From assembly GCA_937142855.1 (NCBI GenBank), contig CAKZQZ010000090.1, positions 1-64,000 on the forward strand: a stretch of 64,000 nt of DNA, written 5' to 3'. Below, in pieces: positions 27,700 through 36,273 of this stretch. Source of the DNA: an uncultured Alphaproteobacteria bacterium. Lineage in GTDB: Bacteria > Pseudomonadota > Alphaproteobacteria > Puniceispirillales > Marisalimonadaceae. The notes beneath the pieces are model-generated. The model had not been told where the DNA came from. It ran no database searches and was given only the letters and a program-made list of their open reading frames with translations. A program made the translations under genes and the position numbers. Every line of letters starts with the position of its first letter. The first letter of the stretch is position 1.

Positions 27700-28449
27700 A
27701 TGCTGAATGAGAATGATTTACATAGATATGCAAGACAAATTATTATTCAAAATTTTGATGAAGAAGGCCAAGAAAAGATATTAAAAACAAAATGCCTAAT
27801 TGTTGGTGCTGGAGGATTAGGTTGCCCAGTTGCACTATATGCTGCAGCTGCAGGTTTTGGACATATTGAAATTTATGATGAAGATTTAATAGAAACAACA
27901 AACTTAAACAGACAAATTGCTCATCAAAATAAAGATATTGGGTTAAACAAAGCTGAAAATTTAGCAGAAAAATGTCTTAGTATAAATCCAGACATTTATT
28001 TAAAACCTCACAAAAAAAACTTTGATAAATCTACAAATATAAATTCTTTTGATTTAGTATTTGATTGTTCTGACAATGCTGGAACCAAGTACTTACTTAA
28101 CTATTTATGTCATTCATTTAAAAAAATATTAATTTCTGGTTCGGCTGTTCAAATGGAAGGTCAATTTTCTGTCTGGAAAAGTGGTGTAAACAAAAACCTT
28201 CCGTGCTATGAATGTGTTTTTCCTAAAACAAAAGAAACAGCACCAATAACCAATTGTAGGGAAGCTGGTATAATTGGACCTATTACAGGATTAATTGGGT
28301 GTATGCAGGTTAACGAAGCAATTAAGGAAATAGCCTTAAAAGAATATGCTTCAATGGCAGGTTATTTGTTTTTATACGATGGATTACTTCAGAATTTAGA
28401 TAAAATCAAACTTTCTAAAAAAGATAACTGTTTAGTATGCTCAACGTAG
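27700..28449 (+). CDS. MoeB/ThiF/HesA-family adenylyltransferase
   Basis: A 249-residue E1-like enzyme that adenylates the C-terminal glycine of a small sulfur-carrier protein such as MoaD or ThiS. It has the ATP site VGAGGLGCPVALYAAAAG (from residue 35), the NLNRQIAHQNKDIG arginine-glutamine motif, and two zinc cysteine pairs, CYEC and CLVC. There is no C-terminal rhodanese domain. Whether molybdopterin or thiamine synthesis is served cannot be told, as no partner gene lies nearby. It overlaps the SH3 gene by 13 bp and follows coaBC by 30 bp. Confidence 0.87.
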   Translation: MLNENDLHRYARQIIIQNFDEEGQEKILKTKCLIVGAGGLGCPVALYAAAAGFGHIEIYDEDLIETTNLNRQIAHQNKDIGLNKAENLAEKCLSINPDIYLKPHKKNFDKSTNINSFDLVFDCSDNAGTKYLLNYLCHSFKKILISGSAVQMEGQFSVWKSGVNKNLPCYECVFPKTKETAPITNCREAGIIGPITGLIGCMQVNEAIKEIALKEYASMAGYLFLYDGLLQNLDKIKLSKKDNCLVCST

Positions 28450-29000
28450 ATCATTTTTTCCATTTAAAGTTAAATCAGCCAAACCAAATTAATGTATCTT
28501 TGGTTGGTTATCTTTTTTTATTTTTAGGTTTTTTATTTTTATCAGACAAGGCTTTATCTAATGATAACAATATAAAAAATTCTATAAATGGAAGCGGTTT
28601 GAGTATACCAAGAATAGTCTCTTCAAAAAACTCATTAACCTACTTTCGAACAGGTCCAGGTAAAGAGTTTCCTATAAAGTATGAATTAAAACAAAAGAAT
28701 TATCCCTTAAAAATAGTAGCTGAGTTTAATAATTGGAGAAAAGTTAATACTTACAATAATTTATCAGGGTGGGTGCATACACAATTACTATCTTCCTTTA
28801 AATCAGGTTTAATAATTAATGAGACATTTTTAAAAAGGATACCTTCCATTCCAAGCCGTTCAAAAGCCAAACTTTTAAAAGGCTTGTTGATAAATATTAA
28901 AGAATGCAAAGCAAAATGGTGTAAGATAGAAGTTAATCAAAACAATAGTTTTGAAGGGTGGGTAAAAAAAGAAAAAATTTGGGGATCCATAGATAAATAA
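28437..29000 (+). CDS. Secreted bacterial SH3-domain protein
   Basis: A 187-residue protein with a hydrophobic signal or anchor near residues 21-42 and two SH3b-like segments. The first includes TYFRTGPGKEFPIKYELKQKNYPLKI...WRKV...SGWVHTQLLS; the second runs LKRIPSIPSRSKAKLLKG...CKAKWCKIEV...GWVKKEKIWG. This matches alphaproteobacterial DUF1058-type SH3 proteins, thought to bind peptidoglycan or envelope partners. Start ATG 28437 is inside the end of the MoeB-like gene. Function beyond a periplasmic binding role is unknown. Confidence 0.8.
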   Translation: MLNVDHFFHLKLNQPNQINVSLVGYLFLFLGFLFLSDKALSNDNNIKNSINGSGLSIPRIVSSKNSLTYFRTGPGKEFPIKYELKQKNYPLKIVAEFNNWRKVNTYNNLSGWVHTQLLSSFKSGLIINETFLKRIPSIPSRSKAKLLKGLLINIKECKAKWCKIEVNQNNSFEGWVKKEKIWGSIDK

Positions 29001-29073
29001 AATTCTATAAAAGTTTTATTTTTTCTCTTTTAAGGATAATGTAAAATAAATAATTAAATAAGGATTTTGTATA

Positions 29074-29580
29074 GTGCCTTTATTCAAAAAATCGTTTAGC
29101 TATAAAGAATTAATCGACTGCGCCAAGGGTCAACTTGCTGGTGTAGATTTTCCAAAGCTACCTTTGCCTCCTATGCTAATGTTTGATGAAGTAACTAAAA
29201 TTGAAGAGACTGGTGGCGCCTATAATAAAGGAACTGCTCACGCTACATATAAAATAACACCTGATAAATGGTTTTTCCCTTGTCACTTTAAAGATGACCC
29301 GGTTATGCCTGGATGTCTAGGAATGGATGCCTTATGGCAACTTCTTGGTTTTTCATTAGGTAATATGGGTGGACGAGGCAAGGGAAGAGCAATATCCGTG
29401 GGAGAAGTAAAATTTACTGGCCAAATACTCCCAATTGCAAAAAAAGTGGAATATTTTTTAGATTTCAAACGAATTATTATGAGAAAACTAATATTAGGCA
29501 TAGCAGATGGTAGAGTGGTATGTGACAATAATATTGTTTTTGAAGCTTCTGATATTAGAGTTGGGCTTTTTCAGGATTAA
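29074..29580 (+). CDS. fabA: 3-hydroxydecanoyl-ACP dehydratase/isomerase
   Basis: Dehydrates 3-hydroxydecanoyl-ACP and isomerises the product to the cis-3 form, the branch point of unsaturated fatty acid synthesis. The 168-residue hot-dog-fold protein has the active-site histidine in WFFPCHFKDDPVMPG (His71) and the partner acidic residue in CLGMDALWQLLGF. It starts at GTG 29074 with AGGA about ten bases upstream; no ATG is available. It is the first gene of fabA-fabB-fabI, which faces pnp as in other alphaproteobacteria. The usual neighbouring irr regulator is not present here. Confidence 0.96.
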   Translation: MPLFKKSFSYKELIDCAKGQLAGVDFPKLPLPPMLMFDEVTKIEETGGAYNKGTAHATYKITPDKWFFPCHFKDDPVMPGCLGMDALWQLLGFSLGNMGGRGKGRAISVGEVKFTGQILPIAKKVEYFLDFKRIIMRKLILGIADGRVVCDNNIVFEASDIRVGLFQD

Positions 29581-29606
29581 ACTAACTAAAATAAGTAGGT
29601 ATTATT

Positions 29607-30836
29607 ATGAGTAAAACTAAAAGAGTTGTAGTTACAGGTATGGGAATAGTTAGTTCTATTGGCAATAATGTAGAAACTGTCAAAAATTCACTAATGAACC
29701 AAAAATCAGGTATTGTTAGTTCTGATATATATAAAGAAATGGGATTTAGAAGCCAAATCCATGGAGAGGTAAAAATTAATTTAGAAGACCATATTGATAA
29801 AAAGCAGTTAAGATTTATGGGAGCAGGAGCAGCATACTCAGTTCTATCTATGGAACAGGCAATCGCAGACGCAGGATTAACAAACGATGAGGTTTCAAAT
29901 CCTAGAACTGGCCTTATTGCCGGCTCTGGAGGACCTAGCACAGCTAACTTACTTCAAGCCTTTGACGTAGCAAGAGAAAAAGGCCCTAAAAGAGTTGGCC
30001 CTTTTATGGTTCCAAGATGTATGAGCTCAACTGTTTCTGCATGTATAGCAACTTTTTTCAAAATTAAGGGTGTCAATTTTTCTATAACATCTGCATGTTC
30101 TACTTCCGCTCATTGTATCGGTATTGGAACTGATCAAATAAAGTATGGAAATCAAGATATTGTATTTGCTGGCGGTGGCGAAGAGCTTGATTGGACACTT
30201 TCTGTATTGTTTGATGCAATGGGTGCTATGTCTAGTAAATATAATAATACGCCTGAATTAGCATCTAGGCCATATGATGTTAACAGAGATGGGTTTGTTA
30301 TAGCTGGTGGTGGAGGAATGCTTGTTTTAGAGGAATTAGAGCATGCAAAAGCAAGAGGCGCAAAAATATATGGAGAAATAGTTGGACATTGCGCTAACTC
30401 TGATGGTTTTGACATGGTGGCACCAAGCGGAGAAGGAGCCATTAGATGTATGAAACAAGCACTAGCGAATACTGATCAAAACGTTGATTATATAAATGCT
30501 CATGGAACAAGCACTCCAGTTGGAGATATGCAAGAACTCCACGCTGTAAGAGAAGTTTTTAAGGATTATGATTATCTTCCAAAATTAACAAGCACTAAAT
30601 CATTAACAGGACATTCTTTAGGGGCAACAGGTGTCCAAGAGGCTATTTATACGCTTATTATGATGAATAATAATTTTATTTCAGGCTCAGCTAATATTGA
30701 AAATGAGGATCCTGAAATAGGAAATATTGAAATACCAAGGAAAACTCTACAAAACATAGACATTAACCTAGCCTTATCAAATTCTTTTGGATTTGGTGGA
30801 ACTAATGCTTGTCTTGCAATATCTAAATATAATTAA
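29607..30836 (+). CDS. fabB: 3-oxoacyl-ACP synthase I
   Basis: Condensing enzyme that elongates the cis-unsaturated acyl-ACP made by FabA. The 409 residues have the active-site cysteine in [14 protein letters not shown] (Cys164), and the two histidines in [11 protein letters not shown] and [33 protein letters not shown] and [11 protein letters not shown] complete the beta-ketoacyl synthase pattern. The FabB rather than FabF assignment rests on the fabA partner 26 bp upstream. The next gene, fabI, follows after 14 bp. Confidence 0.95.
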   Translation: MSKTKRVVVTGMGIVSSIGNNVETVKNSLMNQKSGIVSSDIYKEMGFRSQIHGEVKINLEDHIDKKQLRFMGAGAAYSVLSMEQAIADAGLTNDEVSNPRTGLIAGSGGPSTANLLQAFDVAREKGPKRVGPFMVPRCMSSTVSACIATFFKIKGVNFSITSACSTSAHCIGIGTDQIKYGNQDIVFAGGGEELDWTLSVLFDAMGAMSSKYNNTPELASRPYDVNRDGFVIAGGGGMLVLEELEHAKARGAKIYGEIVGHCANSDGFDMVAPSGEGAIRCMKQALANTDQNVDYINAHGTSTPVGDMQELHAVREVFKDYDYLPKLTSTKSLTGHSLGATGVQEAIYTLIMMNNNFISGSANIENEDPEIGNIEIPRKTLQNIDINLALSNSFGFGGTNACLAISKYN

Positions 30837-30850
30837 TTTATGAGATTATT

Positions 30851-31654
30851 ATGAAGATAATGAAAAATAAAAAAGGCCTTATAATGGGCGTTGCAAATGA
30901 GCGCTCTATAGCATGGGGTATTGCAAAGAAATTGTCTGAGGAAGGGGCAGAATTAGCTTTTTCTTATCAAAATGAAGGATTTAAGAAGAGGTTGATTCCT
31001 CTAATGGAATCTATAAATGCCAAGAAATGTTATGAGTGTGATGTTTCAACAGATATTAATGATGAAAGTTCAATAGAAAAATTATTTGAAAAAATTTCTA
31101 AGGATTGGAAAGAAATTGATTTTGTTGTTCATGCACTTGCTTACTCCGATAAAGAAGAGTTAAAAGGTAAATATGTAGATTGTAGTAGAGAGAATTTTTT
31201 AAATTCCCTAGATATTTCGGCGTTTAGTTTTACGAGAACAGCAAAGTCGTCTTTCCCTCTGATGGTTTCAAAAGGTGGAAGTCTTTTAACTCTTTCTTAT
31301 CTTGGGGCAGAAAGAACAACACCAAACTACAATGTAATGGGTGTGGCTAAGTCAGCTTTAGAGGCATCGATAAAATATTTAGCAATGGATTTAGGGAAAA
31401 GCAATATTAGGGTCAATGGTTTATCTGCTGGTCCAGTAAAAACGTTAGCTGGAGCAGCTATCTCAGGAGCAAGACATGTTTATAGATACTCTGAAAATGT
31501 CGCTCCCCTCAAATTCAATCCCGAGCTACAAGAAATAAGCAATTCAGCTTTGTACCTACTTTCAAATCTATCGAGTGGTGTTACTGGTAACATTCATCAT
31601 GTAGATGGAGGGCTTCATAGCGTTGCTATTCCAAGATCAAACGATTTAGAATAA
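30851..31654 (+). CDS. fabI: Enoyl-ACP reductase (NADH)
   Basis: Reduces trans-2-enoyl-ACP in each elongation cycle. The 267-residue SDR-like enzyme has the FabI-specific cofactor motif GVANERSIAWGIAKKL and the catalytic Tyr-x6-Lys pair Tyr160/Lys167 in NYNVMGVAK, followed by RVNGLSAGPVKTLA. The C-terminal VDGGLHS region is standard. Start ATG 30851 has no strong ribosome site; ATG 30860 is an alternative. It is the last gene of the fab unit and ends 6 bp from the convergent crotonase gene. Confidence 0.95.
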   Translation: MKIMKNKKGLIMGVANERSIAWGIAKKLSEEGAELAFSYQNEGFKKRLIPLMESINAKKCYECDVSTDINDESSIEKLFEKISKDWKEIDFVVHALAYSDKEELKGKYVDCSRENFLNSLDISAFSFTRTAKSSFPLMVSKGGSLLTLSYLGAERTTPNYNVMGVAKSALEASIKYLAMDLGKSNIRVNGLSAGPVKTLAGAAISGARHVYRYSENVAPLKFNPELQEISNSALYLLSNLSSGVTGNIHHVDGGLHSVAIPRSNDLE

Positions 31655-31660
31655 TTCTAA

Positions 31661-32452
31661 TTATTTATTTCGCCAAGTCGGTTTTCTTTTTTCAGAAAAT
31701 GCTTGCATGCCCTCAACATGATCCTCGAGAGCAAAAGTTGAGTAAAACAAGGCTCTCTCTGATCTAACACCTTCTTCAAGGGTTGTTTCATAGGCAACAT
31801 TGACAGCTTGTTTAGCTAATTTTGCCAAAGGCTTTGATTGATTAGCAATTTTTAAAGCTATTTCTTTGAGAGAATTATCAAAATTGGCATTATTAAATAC
31901 CTTAGCAACTAACCCAGATTTTTCTGCTTCTTGGGCTGAAAGCATATCCCCAGTTAGAATAGCTAACATTGCTTTGGATTTACCAATTGATCTTGTTAAT
32001 CTTTGGGTTCCTCCAGCACCTGGAATTGCACCAATATTTATTTCTGGCTGACCAAATTTTGCATTTTCTGAGGCCACTATAAAGTCACACATCATAGCTA
32101 ATTCACATCCACCACCCAAAGCGTAACCTTTTACTCCGGCTATAATTGGTGTTTGTATTTTGGGGATGTCTAACCAACCATTTTCAATATATCTATTTTG
32201 TGAAACTGTTGCATAATTGAGGCTAACCATTTCTTTAAGATCAGCACCTGCAGCAAAAGCTTTATCTGATCCAATTAGTACTATGCAACCAACAGAATCA
32301 TCATGGTCAAATTTAGTAGTAGCTTCTTTTATTGCAAGAATAAAACCTGCTGATAGTGGATTAAGTTTGTTTTCATGGTTAAGCTGGACCCAACCTATAC
32401 CATCCTCAGACCATGATTTAACCCATTCAGTTTTTGGAATGACATTACTCAT
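31661..32452 (-). CDS. Enoyl-CoA hydratase/isomerase (crotonase family)
   Basis: A 263-residue crotonase. The oxyanion-hole segment [11 protein letters not shown], the first catalytic glutamate in [11 protein letters not shown] and the second in [19 protein letters not shown] are all present, so hydratase activity is expected, typically on short-chain 2-enoyl-CoA in beta-oxidation. The C-terminal [11 protein letters not shown] motif is typical. Its ATG overlaps the end of pnp by 8 bp, so it rides on the rpsO-pnp transcript, an odd partner for an RNA enzyme. It is convergent with fabI. Confidence 0.92.
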   Translation of the reverse strand: MSNVIPKTEWVKSWSEDGIGWVQLNHENKLNPLSAGFILAIKEATTKFDHDDSVGCIVLIGSDKAFAAGADLKEMVSLNYATVSQNRYIENGWLDIPKIQTPIIAGVKGYALGGGCELAMMCDFIVASENAKFGQPEINIGAIPGAGGTQRLTRSIGKSKAMLAILTGDMLSAQEAEKSGLVAKVFNNANFDNSLKEIALKIANQSKPLAKLAKQAVNVAYETTLEEGVRSERALFYSTFALEDHVEGMQAFSEKRKPTWRNK

Positions 32453-34556
32453 CTTTTTTACTCTCTATATCCTCGCCGGTCTCTTGATTAACCCTTTTCA
32501 TTGACAACTTTACTTTACCTCTATCATCAAAACCTATAACTTTAACTTTAACTATATCTCCTTCTTTACAAATGTCTGTGGTTTTTTCAGTGCGTGCATC
32601 TTGCAGTTCTGAAATATGAACCAAACCATCTTTTGTCCCCAGAAAGTTAACAAATGCTCCGAAGTCTACAGTTTTTACAACCTTGCCACTATAAATAACA
32701 CCAAGTTCTGCCTCAGCTACAATATCATTAATTCTTTTTTGTGCCGCTTCCGCTGATTCGGTGTCAGAAGCTGCAATTTTGATGGTACCGTCGTCCTCTA
32801 TATCAACTTTTGCACCAGTAGATTCACATATTTCTCTAATCATTTTTCCACCTGGCCCAATAACATCGCGTATTTTTTCTAGTTTAATTTTCATTGTTGT
32901 TATTTTAGGTGCAGATTCTGCTAACACCTCTCTAGAATTACTAATAGCTTTGCCCATTTCATTTAAAATATGAATTCTACCATCTTTTGCTTGGTCCAAA
33001 GCAATTTCCATAATTTCCTTAGTAATAGAGGTGATTTTAATATCCATCTGAAGGCTAGTTATTCCATCTTTTGTTCCAGCAACTTTAAAGTCCATATCGC
33101 CTAAATGATCTTCATCACCTAAAATATCTGATAAAACTGAAAATTCTTTTTTCTCTTTAATTAGCCCCATTGCAATGCCGGCAACTGGCTTCTTTATTGG
33201 AACTCCCGCGTCCATGAGAGCTAGAGAGGTGCCACAAACAGTCGCCATAGATGAAGATCCGTTAGATTCTGTTACCTCGGACACTATTCTAACTGTGTAG
33301 GGAAAGTCCTCTCCCTTAGGTAATAGTGGATTGACTGCTCTCCATGCTAACTTTCCGTGACCAATCTCTCTTCTACCAGGAGACCCTACTCTTCCTGCTT
33401 CTCCAACTGAGTAAGGGGGGAAATTATAATGCAACATAAACTTAGATCTATATTCACCCTCTAAAGAATCTATTATTTGTTCATCTTGACCCGTTCCTAA
33501 AGTTGCTACAACTAAAGCTTGTGTCTCACCTCTAGTAAATAGAGCTGATCCATGAGCCCTTGGCAAAGTCCCTACTTCAGCAACGATTGGTCTTACAGTT
33601 TTAGTATCTCTGCCGTCTATTCTTTCTTTAGTTTTTAGAATATTTCCTCTAACTATATCAGCCTCTAAGTCTTTTATTAAAGTTGAAGCCAGAGTAACAT
33701 TAACAAGTTCTCCAAGTTCATTTATAATTTCATTTCTAATTTCATTTAAAATTTTAGAACGCTTAGATTTATCTGTTTCTTTATAAGCTTTTTCAAACTT
33801 CTTCTTGTATGGCTTTATGGCTTTTAAATATTGATCTTTTTCAACTGGTTCTTCTGGTAAAGGACGCGGTTCTTTTGCTGCCACTTCAGCTAATTCAATA
33901 ATAGCATCAATTACATTTTCTATTTCTTTATGCCCATAGTCAACAGCTCCTAACATCACTTCTTCTGAAAGCTCAGAAGCTTCAGACTCAACCATTAAAA
34001 CACCTTCCTTGGTTCCCGCAACAACCAAATCTAAAGTTGCTTCTTTCATCTGTTCAACTGTTGGATTTAATATATATTCACTACCACTCCAGCCAACTCT
34101 ACAAGCACCAATTGGACCCATAAATGGTAAACCTGAAATAGTTAATGCTGCTGAGGCCCCTATAATTGCTACGATATCTGGATCATTTTCCATATCATGT
34201 GAAAGAACAGTTGCAATAACCTGGGTTTCATTTTTATAATTTTTATGAAAAAGAGGTCTAATTGGTCTATCAATTAATCTAGAAACTAATGTTTCTTTTT
34301 CTGAAGGCCTACCTTCTCTCTTAAAAAAACCACCTGGGATTCTACCTGCAGCAAATGTTTTTTCTTGGTAGTTGACTGTTAAGGGAAAAAAATCAATGCC
34401 TGGTTTGGCAGATGAAGCTCCAACTGCCGTACATAAGACTGTAGTGCCTCCATAGGTAACCATTACAGCCCCGTCAGCTTGCCGTGCAATCTTTCCAGTT
34501 TCAAAAGTCAGTAATTTTCCACCCCAAGTTAACTCTTTTCTATAAACCTCAAACAT
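32445..34556 (-). CDS. pnp: Polynucleotide phosphorylase
   Basis: The 3'-5' phosphorolytic exoribonuclease of mRNA decay. The 703-residue chain has two RNase PH domains separated by a helical domain, then KH ([22 protein letters not shown]) and S1 ([31 protein letters not shown]) RNA-binding domains. [15 protein letters not shown] and the active-site segment [15 protein letters not shown] are diagnostic. It lies 69 bp downstream of rpsO, the near-universal arrangement. The leader has only weak AT-only inverted repeats, with no clear processing stem. Confidence 0.97.
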   Translation of the reverse strand: MFEVYRKELTWGGKLLTFETGKIARQADGAVMVTYGGTTVLCTAVGASSAKPGIDFFPLTVNYQEKTFAAGRIPGGFFKREGRPSEKETLVSRLIDRPIRPLFHKNYKNETQVIATVLSHDMENDPDIVAIIGASAALTISGLPFMGPIGACRVGWSGSEYILNPTVEQMKEATLDLVVAGTKEGVLMVESEASELSEEVMLGAVDYGHKEIENVIDAIIELAEVAAKEPRPLPEEPVEKDQYLKAIKPYKKKFEKAYKETDKSKRSKILNEIRNEIINELGELVNVTLASTLIKDLEADIVRGNILKTKERIDGRDTKTVRPIVAEVGTLPRAHGSALFTRGETQALVVATLGTGQDEQIIDSLEGEYRSKFMLHYNFPPYSVGEAGRVGSPGRREIGHGKLAWRAVNPLLPKGEDFPYTVRIVSEVTESNGSSSMATVCGTSLALMDAGVPIKKPVAGIAMGLIKEKKEFSVLSDILGDEDHLGDMDFKVAGTKDGITSLQMDIKITSITKEIMEIALDQAKDGRIHILNEMGKAISNSREVLAESAPKITTMKIKLEKIRDVIGPGGKMIREICESTGAKVDIEDDGTIKIAASDTESAEAAQKRINDIVAEAELGVIYSGKVVKTVDFGAFVNFLGTKDGLVHISELQDARTEKTTDICKEGDIVKVKVIGFDDRGKVKLSMKRVNQETGEDIESKKDE

Positions 34557-34625
34557 AATTATATCCTCTAATACCTAACTCTATAAAACAAACATTGTTT
34601 ATTATTTAAAATAATTTAAAGCAAA

Positions 34626-34895
34626 CTATCTTCTTAATCCTAATTTTTTAATTAGATCGGTATAACGATCTTCATTTTTATTTTTAATATACTGTAATAA
34701 ATTTCTTCTCTGGCCAACCATACTTAACAGCCCTCTTCTAGAGCCAAAATCTTTTTTATGAGTTTTAAGGTGTTCAGTTAAGTTTTTTATCCTTTCAGAT
34801 AAAATAGCAACCTGGACATCTGCTGAACCAGAATCATTTTCATTAGTTCCAAAATTCTTAATAATTTCTAATGTCTTATCTTTTTCTATCGACAT
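34626..34895 (-). CDS. rpsO: 30S ribosomal protein S15
   Basis: An 89-residue S15 with the diagnostic [44 protein letters not shown] core, which binds the central domain of 16S rRNA. AGAAGGGA lies upstream of ATG 34895 as ribosome site. It sits between truB (19 bp) and pnp (69 bp) at the end of the rimP-nusA-infB-rbfA-truB-rpsO-pnp series. Length and pattern are normal. Confidence 0.97.
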   Translation of the reverse strand: MSIEKDKTLEIIKNFGTNENDSGSADVQVAILSERIKNLTEHLKTHKKDFGSRRGLLSMVGQRRNLLQYIKNKNEDRYTDLIKKLGLRR

Positions 34896-34914
34896 CTTAA
34901 TGTTCCCTTCTTTT

Positions 34915-35838
34915 CTAATAGTTAATTATACGTTTTGGCTTAACTAAACCTTCTTCAATTTCTATTAAAGCTACTAAATGATTATCATTTATTGCACAAA
35001 TTTTTTTAAATTTATTATAACATGGATAGAGTGTAATAAATTTATTTTTAAATTCTAAACTATTTAGTTGAATCTTTTGCCCTAGTTTTAATTTCCTTGC
35101 TTCATGTTTAGTTATAGGCAATGCCGGGATGTCGTCTAGCACAGCCTCAATCGGTAATATATTGTTCAAAACCGATGGACTATGTATTATTTCATTAGAA
35201 AAATCCATAAAAATCGTATTTTTTTCAACAAAATTTCCAACAGACAACCTCCTTAGAGCGCTAATATGACCAGTTGTATTTAATTTTTCAGCAATGTCTC
35301 TTGCTAAAGAACGAATATAAGTTCCCTTACTACAAGTAACTTCAAAATGGGCGCAATCATTATTTGGGATTTTTTTTAAAATTAACTTATGGATTTTTAC
35401 ACTTCTCAATTTATGCTCAACAAAAATTTTTTTTCTTGCTAGCTTATAAGATCGCTGGCCATTTATTTTAATTGCAGAATAAATGGGTGGTTTTTGGAAT
35501 ATTTCTCCTAAAAAAGAACTTATGACTTTTAGTATCTGATCTTCTGTTGGTCTATTATCCGATTTTTGGATTACCTTACCTTCTGAATCGTCTGTTTCCG
35601 TTCTTTCACCCCATTTTACAGTAAAAGAGTATTTTTTATTTTTTTCCTGAACAAATGAAATACATTTTGTTGCTTCGCCAACAGCTATAGGCAAAACGCC
35701 AGTAGCCATAGGATCCAAGGTGCCTGCATGACCAACTTTTTTAATATTCAACAACTTGGAAATACGAGTAACTGCCTGCCTAGAAGTCACGCCAATTTGT
35801 TTGTCTAGGATTATCCACCCATTAATTTTGTTGATGAT
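34915..35838 (-). CDS. truB: tRNA pseudouridine-55 synthase, apparent non-AUG (ATC) start
   Basis: Makes pseudouridine 55 in the tRNA T-loop. The catalytic aspartate is in [24 protein letters not shown]; later motifs [20 protein letters not shown] and [15 protein letters not shown] are typical. Homologues start at a strand NGWxxLDKPxGxTS. That strand ([15 protein letters not shown]) is encoded here, in frame, upstream of the first conventional start (GTG 35790), yet the stretch has no ATG, GTG or TTG. Tandem ATC codons at 35838 and 35835 lie 5 and 8 bases after AGGA, giving about 307 residues; I use the first. Enzyme sure, start uncertain. Confidence 0.85.
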   Translation of the reverse strand: MINKINGWIILDKQIGVTSRQAVTRISKLLNIKKVGHAGTLDPMATGVLPIAVGEATKCISFVQEKNKKYSFTVKWGERTETDDSEGKVIQKSDNRPTEDQILKVISSFLGEIFQKPPIYSAIKINGQRSYKLARKKIFVEHKLRSVKIHKLILKKIPNNDCAHFEVTCSKGTYIRSLARDIAEKLNTTGHISALRRLSVGNFVEKNTIFMDFSNEIIHSPSVLNNILPIEAVLDDIPALPITKHEARKLKLGQKIQLNSLEFKNKFITLYPCYNKFKKICAINDNHLVALIEIEEGLVKPKRIINY

Positions 35839-35867
35839 AAATTTCCTTTTATCAAGTGAAAATAATG

Positions 35868-36263
35868 TTATTTTTTTAGATTTTTTAAAATATTCTCAAT
35901 ATTTTTGGCATTTTCAAATGAATTATCTATTTTAAAATAAAGTTTAGGCATTTGCCTAAGCTTAATACTGCTTGATATTAGTTTTTTTATTCTTCCAGTG
36001 ACCTTATTAAGATTCTCAACCACCTCATTCTGATGTTCTCCACCTAGAGGCATTATAAATACTTTTGCGTTTTTGAGGTCGGGACTTACATTAACTTCTG
36101 TAATAGTTACGTTATTATTATTAATATGTTCATTGTAAAAACTTTCTTTAAGCAATACATTTGAGATTAAAAATCTTAATTCCTCTCCAACTTTAAGTTG
36201 TCTTTGTGATTTAATAGAACTGTCTTTAGTTTTTCTTTTAGGTTTAAAATTAAATTCACTCAT
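35868..36263 (-). CDS. rbfA: Ribosome-binding factor A
   Basis: A 131-residue KH-like protein that helps mature the 5' end of 16S rRNA and is important in the cold. SQRQLKVGEELRFLISNVLLKE at the N-terminus, VTITEVNVSPDLKNAKVFIMPLGG, and LRQMPKLYFKIDNSFENAKNIENIL match RbfA across its length. The N-terminal basic tail KPKRKTKDSS is usual in alphaproteobacteria. It lies 10 bp after infB and 29 bp before the truB start within one operon. Confidence 0.94.
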   Translation of the reverse strand: MSEFNFKPKRKTKDSSIKSQRQLKVGEELRFLISNVLLKESFYNEHINNNNVTITEVNVSPDLKNAKVFIMPLGGEHQNEVVENLNKVTGRIKKLISSSIKLRQMPKLYFKIDNSFENAKNIENILKNLKK

Positions 36264-36273
36264 ATGAAAAATT

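Noticed and set aside
28985-29073. Possible terminator after the SH3 gene (ATAAAA...TTTTAT then T-run)
   Set aside because: The stem is short and made only of A-T pairs with a long loop, which occurs by chance in such AT-rich DNA.
34557-34625. Possible RNase III-type stem in the rpsO-pnp gap
   Set aside because: Only short AT-only inverted repeats are present; no extended stem like the one known in enterobacteria could be seen.
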